Both the position numbers and the translations under genes were made by a program. The notes below the pieces were generated by a model. That model was not told where the DNA came from. It made no database searches and worked only from the letters and a program-made list of their open reading frames with translations. A DNA stretch of 64,000 nt from Wenyingzhuangia marina (GTDB taxonomy: Bacteria > Bacteroidota > Bacteroidia > Flavobacteriales > Flavobacteriaceae), in NCBI RefSeq assembly GCF_900130035.1, contig NZ_FQXQ01000004.1:62001-126000 (forward strand), given 5' to 3'. Numbering within the stretch: the first letter of the stretch is position 1; each line of letters starts with the position of its first letter. Below are positions 26,301 to 36,667 of the stretch, in pieces.

Positions 26301-27117
26301 CAATTATAAAATTAAAGTTAGTGATTTACAAGGTGCTTTAAGACGTAAGAAATTTGCGATTACTATCGGAGATGAATTACCAGCAGGTGTCTTGAAATTA
26401 GCTAAAATTTATATCGCTAAGAAACGTAAGTTAAAAGTAGGAGATAAGATGGCAGGACGTCACGGTAACAAAGGTATTGTTGCTCGTATTGTTCGTCAAG
26501 AAGAAATGCCATTCTTAGAAGATGGAACACCTGTAGATATCGTATTGAATCCATTAGGGGTACCATCTCGTATGAACATTGGACAGATTTATGAAACCGT
26601 ATTAGGATGGGCAGGACAAAAATTAGGTCAAACTTATGCAACACCAATTTTTGATGGTGCGAAGTTAGATCAAATTAACGCCTTAACAGACGAAGCAGGA
26701 ATTCCAAGATTTGGACACACTTACTTATATGACGGTGGAACAGGAGAAAGATTTGACCAACCAGCAACTGTAGGTATTATCTACATGATTAAGTTAGGTC
26801 ACATGATTGATGATAAGATGCACGCACGTTCTATTGGACCATACTCATTAATTACACAACAACCATTAGGAGGTAAAGCTCAATTTGGAGGTCAGCGTTT
26901 TGGAGAGATGGAAGTATGGGCATTAGAAGCCTATGGAGCATCTAGTATTTTACGTGAAATTTTAACAGTTAAGTCTGATGATGTTATTGGTAGAGCCAAA
27001 ACTTACGAAGCAATCGTAAAAGGAGAACCAATGCCGGAACCAGGTTTACCAGAATCATTCAACGTGTTGATGCACGAATTGAAAGGTTTAGGATTAGACG
27101 TAAGATTAGAAGAATAG
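23305..27117 (+). CDS. rpoB: RNA polymerase beta subunit
   Basis: 1270 residues, standard for Flavobacteriia. The rifampicin-site region reads [20 protein letters not shown] and [20 protein letters not shown]; other signatures are [18 protein letters not shown] and [17 protein letters not shown]. The start is a TTG at 23305: the frame is open back to a stop at 23227 but contains no ATG or GTG, and TTG-GCA-ACG gives the MATKNN N terminus expected for the family. No Shine-Dalgarno sequence; the immediate leader is pyrimidine-rich. Confidence 0.98.
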   Translation: MATKNNTRVNFASAKLSTEYPDFLDIQIKSFQDFFQLKTKADERSDEGLYKTFMDNFPITDTRNNFVLEFLDYFVDPPRYSIEECIERGLTYSLPLKARLKLYCTDPEHEDFETIVQDVYLGTVPYMTNSGTFIINGAERVIVSQLHRSPGVFFGQSFHANGTKLYSARVIPFKGSWIEFATDINQVMYAYIDRKKKLPVTTLFRAIGFERDKDILEIFNLAEEVKVSKSGLKKVLGRKLAARVLRTWFEDFVDEDTGEVVSIERNEIVFDRDTILDKEHIDEIVDTGAKTILLHKEDNESGDYAIIHNTLQKDPTNSEKEAVEHIYRQLRNAEPPDEETARGIIEKLFFSEQRYNLGEVGRFRMNKKLGLNESLDEKVLTKNDIITIIKNLIELVNSKAEIDDIDHLSNRRVRTVGEQLAAQFGVGLSRMARTIRERMNVRDNEVFTPIDLINAKTLSSVINSFFGTNQLSQFMDQTNPLAEITHKRRLSALGPGGLSRERAGFEVRDVHYTHYGRLCPIETPEGPNIGLISSLAVYAKVNNLGFIETAYRKVVDGQVNTTEEPIYLSAEEEEGMKFAQSNIDIAEDGQINLEKVIAREEADYPVVTPQDIDYMDVSPNQIASISASLIPFLEHDDANRALMGSNMMRQAVPLLKPEAPIVGTGLERRVAKDSRILINAEGIGEVIYVDANKITIRYERTEEEASVSFDSNEITYDLIKFRKTNQGTSINLKPIVKVGDTVEEGQVLCEGYATQKGELALGRNMKVAFMPWQGYNFEDAIVISEKVVREDIFTSIHIDEYSLDVRDTKLGAEELTNDIPNVSEEATKDLDENGMIRIGAEVKPGDILIGKITPKGESDPTPEEKLLRAIFGDKAGDVKDASLKASPSLRGVVIGKKLFKKAVKDKSKRVRDKEQIEALEAQFTHDFESLKDTLIDKLFTLISGKTSQGVQNDLGEEVFPKGKKYTLKMLNSVTDFTHLTKGAWTTDDHLNNLVAELIHNYKIKVSDLQGALRRKKFAITIGDELPAGVLKLAKIYIAKKRKLKVGDKMAGRHGNKGIVARIVRQEEMPFLEDGTPVDIVLNPLGVPSRMNIGQIYETVLGWAGQKLGQTYATPIFDGAKLDQINALTDEAGIPRFGHTYLYDGGTGERFDQPATVGIIYMIKLGHMIDDKMHARSIGPYSLITQQPLGGKAQFGGQRFGEMEVWALEAYGASSILREILTVKSDDVIGRAKTYEAIVKGEPMPEPGLPESFNVLMHELKGLGLDVRLEE

Positions 27118-27123
27118 TTGTTA

Positions 27124-27194
27124 AGTACAAAGTACAAAGTATAGAGTACAAAGTAAAAAGTATAAAGTAAAAAAGTATAGAGTATTGAGTTGAT
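27124..27194 (+). repeat. AGTANNN heptamer array, left half
   Basis: Ten units follow rpoB: AGTACAA twice, AGTATAG, AGTACAA, AGTAAAA, AGTATAA, AGTAAAA, then (after one extra A) AGTATAG, AGTATTG and AGTTGAT. The first four bases are constant and the last three vary. Confidence 0.85.
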
Positions 27195-27236
27195 AACATT
27201 TCGTTTAAGTAGCAAAGCTACTGTACTTAATACTCT
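27179..27236 (+). other. Nested hairpin in the rpoB-rpoC spacer
   Basis: AGAGTATTGAGT (27179-27190) pairs with ACTTAATACTCT (27225-27236) over 12 positions with one G-U pair. Inside, AGTAGC (27208-27213) and GCTACT (27217-27222) form a second stem. The arms are made from the two inverted heptamer arrays, and pairing can extend outward imperfectly. Confidence 0.6.
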
Positions 27237-27255
27237 GTACTAATTACTAGATACT
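27221..27255 (-). repeat. AGTANNN heptamer array, right half (inverted)
   Basis: Five in-phase units on the plus strand end in TACT: CTGTACT, TAATACT, CTGTACT, AATTACT, AGATACT. On the minus strand each is AGTANNN, so the array is an inverted counterpart of the one at 27124-27194. It ends 15 bases before the rpoC start. Confidence 0.8.
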
Positions 27256-27270
27256 AAAAAACAAAAGATC

Positions 27271-30200
27271 ATGGCAAGAAATAACGATAAAAACCCTACG
27301 CAAAAGAGATTTGAAAAAATTTCTATTGGTTTGGCATCACCAGAGTCTATTTTAGAGGCTTCTCATGGTGAAGTTTTAAAACCAGAAACAATCAATTACC
27401 GTACACACAAACCAGAAAGAGATGGTTTGTTTTGTGAGCGTATCTTTGGACCTATCAAAGATTTTGAATGTGCTTGTGGAAAGTACAAGAGAATTCGCTA
27501 CAAAGGTATTGTTTGTGATCGATGTGGTGTAGAGGTTACAGAAAAGAAAGTGCGTAGAGATAGAGTAGGTCACATTAATTTAGTGGTGCCTATTGCTCAC
27601 ATTTGGTATTTTAGATCATTACCTAACAAAATGGGATACCTTCTAGGGTTGCCATCTAAAAAGTTAGATATGATTATTTACTACGAAAGATACGTAGTAA
27701 TTCAACCAGGTAATGCAACTCAATTAGATGGAACTCCATTACAAAAAATGGATTTCTTAACAGAAGAGGAGTATTTAGATATTTTAGAAACTGTTCCTAT
27801 GGAAAATAGATATTTGGATGATGATGATCCAAATAAATTTATTGCCAAAATGGGAGCTGAGTGTTTAATTGAGTTATTAGATCGTATTGATTTAGAAACT
27901 TTATCATATGAATTAAGACACAAAGCAAACACAGAAACTTCTAAGCAACGTAAAACAGAGGCTTTAAAACGTTTAAATGTAGTTGAGGCTTTCCGTGAAT
28001 CTCAAAAGAACAGAGAGAACAATCCATCATGGATGATCTTAAAGGCTATTCCGGTGATTCCACCAGAATTACGTCCTTTGGTACCATTAGATGGAGGTCG
28101 TTTTGCTACTTCTGATTTAAATGATTTATACCGTAGAGTAATCATCCGTAACAACCGTTTAAAGCGTTTGGTAGAAATTCAGGCACCTGAAGTTATTTTA
28201 CGTAACGAAAAACGTATGTTACAAGAATCTGTAGATTCATTGTTTGATAACACTCGTAAATCATCAGCAGTTAAAACAGAATCTAACAGACCATTAAAAT
28301 CTTTATCAGATTCATTAAAAGGTAAACAAGGTCGTTTCCGTCAAAACTTACTTGGTAAGCGTGTGGATTATTCTGCTCGTTCGGTAATTGTTGTAGGACC
28401 TACTTTGGCTTTATCAGAATGTGGATTACCAAAAGATATGGCAGCAGAGTTATACAAACCATTTATCATTCGTAAGTTAATTGAGCGTGGTGTTGTAAAA
28501 ACAGTAAAATCTGCAAAGAAAATAATAGATAAAAAAGAGCCTGTAGTTTGGGATATTTTAGAAAATGTAATTAAAGGACACCCTGTATTATTAAACCGTG
28601 CCCCTACGTTACACCGTTTAGGTATTCAAGCATTCCAGCCTAAGTTAATTGAAGGAAAAGCAATTCAGTTACATCCATTAGTATGTTCGGCATTTAACGC
28701 CGATTTTGATGGGGATCAGATGGCGGTACATTTACCGTTAGGACCTGAAGCTATTTTAGAAGCTCAAATGTTATTATTAGGTTCTCACTCTATCTTGAAT
28801 CCAGCGAATGGTGCTCCTATCACAGTACCTTCTCAGGATATGGTACTTGGTCTTTATTATATGACCAAATTACGTGTTACTGATGAAAAACATACCGTAA
28901 AAGGAGAAGGGTTGACGTTCTATTCACCAGAAGAAGTTACTATTGCTTTTAATGAAAAAGCAGTTGAATTAAATGCTGGAATTAAAGTTAGAACTCAAGA
29001 TATTGATGAAAACGGAAATCAAGTAACTAGAATTATAGAAACTACAGTTGGTAGAGTATTGTTTAATGAACACGTACCAGCTGCAGCAGGATATATAAAT
29101 GAAGTATTAACTAAGAAATCTTTAAGAGGAATTATTGCAAAAGTGTTAAAAGCTACTGATATTCCTACTACTGGTAAATTCTTAGATAATATTAAAGATA
29201 TGGGATTCAAGTTTGCTTTTAGAGGTGGATTGTCATTCTCATTAGGGGATATTATTATTCCAGCTGAAAAGAAGCAGATGATTGCTGATGCCAATGTTGA
29301 AGTAGAGATGATTATTCAAAACTATAACATGGGTATGTTAACGAACAAAGAGCGTTACAACCAGGTGATTGATATTTGGGGATCTACAAACAATCAATTG
29401 ACAGAATTGTCTATGAAACGTTTGAGAGAAGATCAACAAGGATTTAACTCTGTGTTTATGATGCTTGATTCTGGAGCCCGTGGTTCTAAAGAACAAATTC
29501 GTCAGTTAACAGGTATGCGTGGATTGATGGCAAAGCCTAAAAAATCTACATCATCAGGAGGAGAAATTATTGAAAACCCAATTTTATCTAACTTTAAGGA
29601 AGGTTTATCAATTTTAGAATACTTTATTTCTACTCACGGTGCTCGTAAAGGTCTTGCCGATACAGCATTAAAGACTGCCGATGCAGGATACTTAACACGT
29701 CGTTTGGTAGATGTTGCACAAGATGTAATTATTAACGAATTTGACTGTGGTACTTTAAGAGGTTTAGAAGTATCTGCTTTAAAGAAAAATGACGAAATTG
29801 TTGAGTCTTTAAGTGAGCGTATTGTAGGTCGTGTTGCATTACACGATGTTAAAGATCCTGTAAATCATGAAGTAATGGTAACTGCAGGTTCTGAAATTAC
29901 TGAAGAATTAGCTGCTGTTATTGAAGAATCAGGGTTAGATACTGTTGAAGTAAGATCTGCATTAACATGTGAATCTAAGAGAGGTATCTGTTCTAAGTGT
30001 TACGGACAATCAATGTCAACACGTGATATGGTTCAAATAGGAGAATCTGTTGGAGTTATTGCTGCACAGTCTATTGGAGAACCTGGTACACAGTTAACAT
30101 TACGTACTTTCCACGTTGGAGGGGTAGCTGGTAACATTTCTGAAGATAATAAGTTAATTGCTAAGTTTAGCGGTGCATTGATTATTGACGACTTGGTAAC

Positions 30201-31557
30201 TGTACCAGGTAAGAATCCTCAAGGTGAGCCAGTAGAGATTGTAATTTCTCGTACAGCAGAAGCTAAAATTATTGATGATAAAATCGGAACTGTATTAAGT
30301 AATACAGTAATTCCTTATGGTTCTTATATTTTTGTAAATGGACAAACATCTATTAACAAAGGAGATGCTATCTGTCAATGGGATCCATTTAACGGTGTAA
30401 TTGTTTCTGAATTTGCAGGTAAAATTGCCTTTGAAGATTTAGAACAAGGTATTAACTATGCAGTTGAAATTGATGAACAAACAGGTTTCCAAGAAAAAGT
30501 AATTATTGAATCTAAAGACAAGAAGAAAATTCCTGCTTTATTGATTCAAGATCTTGATGGAAATACTTTAAGATCATACTCTTTACCTTTGGGAGCTCAC
30601 TTAATGGTGAACAATGGTGAAGAAATTGAAACAGGTAAAACATTGGTTAAAATTCCTCGTAAGTCTGGTAAGGCTGGAGATATTACTGGAGGTTTACCAC
30701 GTGTAACAGAATTGTTTGAGGCACGTAACCCATCTAACCCAGCAGTTGTTGCTGAAACTGACGGTGTGGTATCTTTTGGTAAAATCAAGCGTGGTAACCG
30801 TGAAATTATTGTTGAGTCTAAGTTTGGTGATGTTAAGAAATACTTAGTGAAGTTATCTAGTCAAATTTTAGTACAAGAGAATGATTATGTAAAAGCTGGT
30901 ATGGCTTTATCTGATGGTTCTGTAACGCCAGAAGATATCTTAAGAATTCAAGGACCTTCTGCAGTGCAACAGTATATTGTTAATGAAATTCAAGAAGTTT
31001 ACCGTTTACAAGGGGTAAGAATTAATGATAAGCATTACGAGGTAGTTGTACGTCAAATGATGCGTAAAGTTAGAATTATTGATTCTGGAGATACTTTATT
31101 CTTAGAGAACTCTTTAGTACATAAGAATGACTTTATAGAGAAGAATGATGAGATCTACGGTATGAAGGTGATTGAAGATGCTGGAGGTTCTAACATATTT
31201 AAAGCGGGTCAAATTATTACTGCTCGTCAATTAAGAGATGAAAACTCAAGATTGAAGCGTGAAGATAATGCTGAAATTGTTGCAAGAGATGCTAGACCGG
31301 CAACGGCAGAGCAAATTTTACAAGGTATTACAAGAGCATCTTTACAAACTAAATCGTTTATTTCTGCAGCATCGTTCCAGGAAACAACAAAAGTGTTGAA
31401 TGAAGCAGCTGTAAGTGGTAAGATTGATTACTTAGAAGGATTAAAAGAAAACGTTATTGTTGGTAAGAAAATTCCTGCTGGTACAGGTATGAGAGCTTAT
31501 AACAACGTAATTGTTGGTCCTAAAGAGGAAATTGAAGAAAGTTTTGAAATTAAATAA
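27271..31557 (+). CDS. rpoC: RNA polymerase beta' subunit
   Basis: 1428 residues, the long Bacteroidota form. The zinc-binding [19 protein letters not shown] is near the N terminus, the catalytic [12 protein letters not shown] holds the three magnesium-binding aspartates, and the second zinc site [13 protein letters not shown] plus the trigger-loop/bridge region ([19 protein letters not shown]) are present. Transcribed with rpoB across the heptamer array. Confidence 0.98.
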   Translation: MARNNDKNPTQKRFEKISIGLASPESILEASHGEVLKPETINYRTHKPERDGLFCERIFGPIKDFECACGKYKRIRYKGIVCDRCGVEVTEKKVRRDRVGHINLVVPIAHIWYFRSLPNKMGYLLGLPSKKLDMIIYYERYVVIQPGNATQLDGTPLQKMDFLTEEEYLDILETVPMENRYLDDDDPNKFIAKMGAECLIELLDRIDLETLSYELRHKANTETSKQRKTEALKRLNVVEAFRESQKNRENNPSWMILKAIPVIPPELRPLVPLDGGRFATSDLNDLYRRVIIRNNRLKRLVEIQAPEVILRNEKRMLQESVDSLFDNTRKSSAVKTESNRPLKSLSDSLKGKQGRFRQNLLGKRVDYSARSVIVVGPTLALSECGLPKDMAAELYKPFIIRKLIERGVVKTVKSAKKIIDKKEPVVWDILENVIKGHPVLLNRAPTLHRLGIQAFQPKLIEGKAIQLHPLVCSAFNADFDGDQMAVHLPLGPEAILEAQMLLLGSHSILNPANGAPITVPSQDMVLGLYYMTKLRVTDEKHTVKGEGLTFYSPEEVTIAFNEKAVELNAGIKVRTQDIDENGNQVTRIIETTVGRVLFNEHVPAAAGYINEVLTKKSLRGIIAKVLKATDIPTTGKFLDNIKDMGFKFAFRGGLSFSLGDIIIPAEKKQMIADANVEVEMIIQNYNMGMLTNKERYNQVIDIWGSTNNQLTELSMKRLREDQQGFNSVFMMLDSGARGSKEQIRQLTGMRGLMAKPKKSTSSGGEIIENPILSNFKEGLSILEYFISTHGARKGLADTALKTADAGYLTRRLVDVAQDVIINEFDCGTLRGLEVSALKKNDEIVESLSERIVGRVALHDVKDPVNHEVMVTAGSEITEELAAVIEESGLDTVEVRSALTCESKRGICSKCYGQSMSTRDMVQIGESVGVIAAQSIGEPGTQLTLRTFHVGGVAGNISEDNKLIAKFSGALIIDDLVTVPGKNPQGEPVEIVISRTAEAKIIDDKIGTVLSNTVIPYGSYIFVNGQTSINKGDAICQWDPFNGVIVSEFAGKIAFEDLEQGINYAVEIDEQTGFQEKVIIESKDKKKIPALLIQDLDGNTLRSYSLPLGAHLMVNNGEEIETGKTLVKIPRKSGKAGDITGGLPRVTELFEARNPSNPAVVAETDGVVSFGKIKRGNREIIVESKFGDVKKYLVKLSSQILVQENDYVKAGMALSDGSVTPEDILRIQGPSAVQQYIVNEIQEVYRLQGVRINDKHYEVVVRQMMRKVRIIDSGDTLFLENSLVHKNDFIEKNDEIYGMKVIEDAGGSNIFKAGQIITARQLRDENSRLKREDNAEIVARDARPATAEQILQGITRASLQTKSFISAASFQETTKVLNEAAVSGKIDYLEGLKENVIVGKKIPAGTGMRAYNNVIVGPKEEIEESFEIK

Positions 31558-31580
31558 GAAACTTACTTGATATAAAATGA

Positions 31581-31613
31581 AAACGGATTCCTATTGGAAT
31601 CCGTTTTTTTTTG
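31581..31613 (+). terminator. Intrinsic terminator after rpoC
   Basis: AAACGGATTCC (31581-31591) and GGAATCCGTTT (31596-31606) form a perfect 11-pair stem with a 4-base loop, followed by a T run. Confidence 0.9.
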
Positions 31614-31659
31614 GTTTATAAATATACTATTTTAGTGCAGACAATAAGAACATTATATT

Positions 31660-31971
31660 ATGGAGGAGTCTAAAGACAAACAAGGGAATATCAATATAGA
31701 ATTAACACCAGAAGTAGCCGAAGGAATTTATTCTAATTTGGTTATTATCAATCATTCAAACTCAGAATTTGTGGTAGATTTTGTAAATATCATGCCAGGA
31801 GTGCCTAAGGCAAAGGTAAAATCTAGAATTGTATTAACACCACAACATGCTAAACGTTTGGCACAAGCTTTAATTGATAATATCAATAGATTTGAAGCTC
31901 AAGTAGGAGAAATAAAGGAGTTTGAGCAACAAGATTATCCTATAAATTTTGGACCGGTTGGAGAGGCTTAA
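31660..31971 (+). CDS. DUF3467 family protein
   Basis: 103 residues. The domain fills the protein: INIELTPEVAEGIYSNLVII, FVVDFVNIMPGVPKAKVKSR and LTPQHAKRLAQALIDNI. The family is widespread in Bacteroidota, often next to rpoC, and has no established function. No signal peptide or membrane segment. Its last codons overlap the phosphatase start, so the two are coupled. Confidence 0.88.
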   Translation: MEESKDKQGNINIELTPEVAEGIYSNLVIINHSNSEFVVDFVNIMPGVPKAKVKSRIVLTPQHAKRLAQALIDNINRFEAQVGEIKEFEQQDYPINFGPVGEA

Positions 31972-32491
31972 AATACTCTTAGTTATACTGATGTTTTCTA
32001 CTTTCAGTATACAAGCTCAGCATACCATAGAGAAGATAGGAGATGTAGGTTTATATTCCATGCCTTTTGTTGCTTTAGGAACTACTTTTTTAAAGAAAGA
32101 TAAACCAGGTGCTTATGCGTTTTCAAAAGCTTTTGTACTGAATACTGTTGTAACTTTAGGATTGAAAGAGATTACTAATAAAGAAAGACCAAATGGAGAA
32201 GATTTTAAATCATTTCCTTCAGGACATACTTCTATTACATTTCAAGGAGCTGCTTTTTTACAAAAAAGATATGGATGGGATTATGGTATTCCTGCCTATG
32301 CTGTTGCTGCTTTTACAGGTTTTAGCAGGGTGTACGCGAAAAAGCATTATGTTGAAGATGTGGCTGTAGGAGCTGCTTTCGGAATATTATCATCCTATAT
32401 TTTTACAAAGAAATTAAACAATGACCAAGTAAGTTTTTCTTTTGGTAAAAAGGGGAAAGATTATTGTTTGAGTTATCATTATCAGTTTTAA
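31958..32491 (+). CDS. PAP2-family membrane-associated phosphatase
   Basis: About 177 residues. All three PAP2 motifs are present: KEITNKERP, PSGHTS and SRVYAKKHYVEDV, so it should be an active lipid or undecaprenyl-type phosphatase. A cleavable-looking leader (LKILLVILMFSTFSIQAQ) places it outside the cytoplasm. No ATG fits; I chose the TTG at 31958 (MERLKILL), with a TTG at 31949 as alternative. Both overlap the DUF3467 stop. It has fewer membrane helices than typical PAP2 proteins and resembles the periplasmic Bacteroidota group. Confidence 0.85.
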   Translation: MERLKILLVILMFSTFSIQAQHTIEKIGDVGLYSMPFVALGTTFLKKDKPGAYAFSKAFVLNTVVTLGLKEITNKERPNGEDFKSFPSGHTSITFQGAAFLQKRYGWDYGIPAYAVAAFTGFSRVYAKKHYVEDVAVGAAFGILSSYIFTKKLNNDQVSFSFGKKGKDYCLSYHYQF

Positions 32492-32494
32492 AAC

Positions 32495-32532
32495 AAAAAA
32501 TCCCGATGTGAATTCACATCGGGATTTTTTGT
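32495..32532. terminator. Bidirectional terminator between PAP2 gene and yidC
   Basis: TCCCGATGTGAATTCACATCGGGA (32501-32524) is a perfect palindrome flanked by A6 and T6, serving the two convergent genes. Confidence 0.92.
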
Positions 32533-32552
32533 TTTATCTAAAAGAAAGTGTC

Positions 32553-34439
32553 TTATTTCTTTCCTTTTTGTTTAGCTTGTTGTTCTTGAGCTTGTTTCAT
32601 CGCTTCATCTAAACGTTGTTTAAACTTACTTGTTTTCTTAGGTTTCTTTCTGTTCTCATGAATTTTAGCTAAGATTTTTTCTTCATCAATTACATACGTT
32701 TTAATTACATACATAATTGTTAACGTTAATAAGTTAGATACAAAATAGTACAAACTTAATCCTGATGCATAGTTGTTAAAGAAAAACAACATCATAATAG
32801 GTGAGAAGTACATCATCATCTTCATCATTTTTTGCATATCAGGCATTCCTTCTTGTGCAGGTTGTTGCATGCTCATTTGTTGACCTTGGTTCATTCTCAT
32901 GTAAAAGAAAATAGCAATAGAAGCCAATACTGGGAATAAGCTAAAGTGGTTTCCGTAAAAACTAGATAATATTGGAATATGAGTAGACCATTCAAAAACA
33001 CTATCATAAGAAGATAAATCATCAGCCCACAAGAATGGTTGTTGTCTTAAATCTATTTCAGAAGGGAAGAAACGGAACAAAGCAAAGAAAACTGGCATTT
33101 GTAATAATGCAGGAATACACCCCGCCATCATGTTTACTCCAGACTTACGCTGTAAGGCCATGATTTCTGATTGACGTTTCATTTGATTTTCCTTACCTGG
33201 GAATTTTGCATTAATGGCATCCATTTCTGGTTTTAAAACTTTCATTTTAGCACTAGACACATATGATTTGTAAACCAAAGGAGACATTAATAAACGTACT
33301 ACTAAAGTCATTAAAATAATGACAATACCATAGTTTCCAATAAAGCTACTTAAAAAGTGAAAAATAGGAATGAATGCATTTCTGTTGATCCATCCAAAAA
33401 TCCCCCAACCTAAGTTCATTACATTTTCTATTCCTTTGTTATAAGATGCTAAATTCTTGTGAATGTTTGGTCCAATATAAAAATTCATATTATAACTCAA
33501 TGCACCATTGGTTAATTTTAAAGGAGCCACTGTACTAAAACTTTTAGTAGCAATAGTATCAACCAAAACATCTTTTACCAATGATTTTGAAGTCAATTCA
33601 GCTTTTTCAAAAGGAGTGTTGGTCAATAAAATTGTAGAAAAGAAATGTTGCTTGTAAGCAATCCAATCTACATCAGATTCCATTTCATCATCTTCAGAAC
33701 CTACAGATAGGTCATCATATTTACCATCTTCTTTTTCATAATGTAAAGCAGTCATTTGATTTTCGTACTTGATACTTTTCTCTTGACGATTAGCAGTCAT
33801 GTCCCACTCAAGATTGATCTTGTTGTTGCTGTTGATGACATTTTCTAATCCTACAGATCTTACAGAAAAATCTAACATATAATCGTTAGGCTTTAACTCA
33901 TATCTATATTCTAAATATTGACTGTTAGATACTTTTAATTTAAAAGAAGCTACTTGGTTTTTCCCGTTTTTAGAAGTTGTAGGGGCAAAAATTAAATCTT
34001 TGGTGTTGATTAATTTATTGTCTTGTGTCCCAAATTGGATATTAAAATTAGAGTTGTTGTCTTTAATTAAATATAAAGGAGCTTTTTGATAGTCCTCGTA
34101 ATTTTTTAATTGAGCTTCTACAATTTGTCCTCCTTTGTTGGCAATGACTAATTTTAATACATCATTCTCCAAAGTAGTAGTTCCGCTTTCTTCAGTTCCA
34201 CTAGCTACTGCATAAGCAAAAGTTCCATACTTTTGAACAGCTGCTGCTTGTAACAAAGAATCTGTAACCACAGCATCAGAAGTTGTTGTTTCTGATTCGT
34301 TGTTTTGTACTATTTCTGTTTTGGTATTTTCTGCTACAGGCTCTTTGTCCTTTTGAGTCATTGTGTACCAAACTAACACTGCTCCAATTAATGCAAAACC
34401 AATTAACTGGCTAATGTCTAATTTCTTTTTTTCTTCCAT
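32553..34439 (-). CDS. yidC: Membrane protein insertase YidC
   Basis: 628 residues, normal for Bacteroidota. An N-terminal signal-anchor (LIGFALIGAVLVWYTM) is followed by a large periplasmic domain (about 60-340) and the conserved C-terminal five-helix core (YGIVIILMTLVVRLLMSPLV, containing the hydrophilic-groove arginine). The C terminus is strongly basic (RKKPKKTSKFKQRLDE), suited to ribosome contact. It is downstream of pyrG with a hairpin in between. Confidence 0.97.
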   Translation of the reverse strand: MEEKKKLDISQLIGFALIGAVLVWYTMTQKDKEPVAENTKTEIVQNNESETTTSDAVVTDSLLQAAAVQKYGTFAYAVASGTEESGTTTLENDVLKLVIANKGGQIVEAQLKNYEDYQKAPLYLIKDNNSNFNIQFGTQDNKLINTKDLIFAPTTSKNGKNQVASFKLKVSNSQYLEYRYELKPNDYMLDFSVRSVGLENVINSNNKINLEWDMTANRQEKSIKYENQMTALHYEKEDGKYDDLSVGSEDDEMESDVDWIAYKQHFFSTILLTNTPFEKAELTSKSLVKDVLVDTIATKSFSTVAPLKLTNGALSYNMNFYIGPNIHKNLASYNKGIENVMNLGWGIFGWINRNAFIPIFHFLSSFIGNYGIVIILMTLVVRLLMSPLVYKSYVSSAKMKVLKPEMDAINAKFPGKENQMKRQSEIMALQRKSGVNMMAGCIPALLQMPVFFALFRFFPSEIDLRQQPFLWADDLSSYDSVFEWSTHIPILSSFYGNHFSLFPVLASIAIFFYMRMNQGQQMSMQQPAQEGMPDMQKMMKMMMYFSPIMMLFFFNNYASGLSLYYFVSNLLTLTIMYVIKTYVIDEEKILAKIHENRKKPKKTSKFKQRLDEAMKQAQEQQAKQKGKK

Positions 34440-34445
34440 TGTTTT

Positions 34446-34483
34446 AAAAAATAGAAGTCTGTCATTAATATAATGACAGACTT
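34446..34483 (-). terminator. Hairpin between pyrG and yidC
   Basis: AAGTCTGTCATTA (34455-34467) and TAATGACAGACTT (34471-34483) are perfect 13-base arms with a 3-base loop. On the minus strand the hairpin is followed by CTATTTTTTAAAAC, so it resembles a terminator for pyrG, though yidC starts right after it. Confidence 0.7.
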
Positions 34484-34503
34484 AATGGGTTATTGTGTGT
34501 GAT

Positions 34504-36180
<1,677 letters not shown>

Positions 36181-36306
36181 CTATATCTAAGTAATTGTAT
36201 ATCTTTTCGATAAGTAATTAAAGCTGTGAGATAAAGGTGTTTTTAGTACTTGATAAAAAACTTTAATTTTTAGATAAAAAACATTTGTAATTCTTAAATA
36301 ATGATT

Positions 36307-36314
36307 TATATTTG
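36307..36314 (+). promoter_or_regulatory. Probable rpmH promoter
   Basis: TATATTTGCACACG matches TAnnTTTG, with TTG at 36285-36287 giving a 19-base spacer. Confidence 0.6.
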
Positions 36315-36384
36315 CACACGCTTTAGGAAACCCTATAAGTGTCCAAGTAAACAGCAATAAACAAACGACGTAAGATATAATACA

Positions 36385-36543
36385 ATGAAAAGAACGTATC
36401 AACCATCGAATAGAAAAAGAAGAAACAAACACGGTTTCAGAGAGAGAATGGCTTCAGCTAATGGACGTAAAGTCTTAGCTAGAAGAAGAGCTAAAGGTAG
36501 AGCAAGCACAACTGTTTCTTCGTCTCCAAGACATAAGAAATAA
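36385..36543 (+). CDS. rpmH: 50S ribosomal protein bL34
   Basis: A 52-residue highly basic protein beginning [18 protein letters not shown], the family signature, followed by [19 protein letters not shown]. The C-terminal extension [12 protein letters not shown] is a few residues longer than in E. coli. It is a monocistronic unit: promoter at 36307, terminator at 36567. Confidence 0.98.
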   Translation: MKRTYQPSNRKRRNKHGFRERMASANGRKVLARRRAKGRASTTVSSSPRHKK

Positions 36544-36566
36544 TAATGCTTTCATTATAATATATC

Positions 36567-36598
36567 AGGTGTTACTTTTAAGTAACACCTTTTTTTTG
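36567..36598 (+). terminator. Intrinsic terminator after rpmH
   Basis: AGGTGTTACTT and AAGTAACACCT (36567-36590) form a perfect stem, followed by an eight-base T run. Confidence 0.92.
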
Positions 36599-36643
36599 AA
36601 ATTTTTTTTTAGAATCTAGTTCAACCAAAGATAATCAGATTGT

Positions 36644-36651
36644 TATCTTTG
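36644..36651 (+). promoter_or_regulatory. Probable carB promoter -7 element
   Basis: TATCTTTG matches TAnnTTTG; start expected near 36657, about 11 bases before the ATG, so the leader is very short and no attenuator is possible. Confidence 0.5.
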
Positions 36652-36667
36652 TCATAAAATTAAACGT

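Noticed and set aside
27003-27215. Minus-strand frame of 70 codons at the end of rpoB
   Set aside because: Built of the reverse complement of the heptamer array and of rpoB; a by-product of the repeat.
27124-27255. Heptamer arrays as a CRISPR array
   Set aside because: Units are 7 bases with no 24-40 base repeat/spacer structure, and there are no cas genes in the window.
36187-36432. Minus-strand frame of 81 codons opposite the rpmH promoter and start
   Set aside because: It is antisense to rpmH, which is certain; composition does not look coding.
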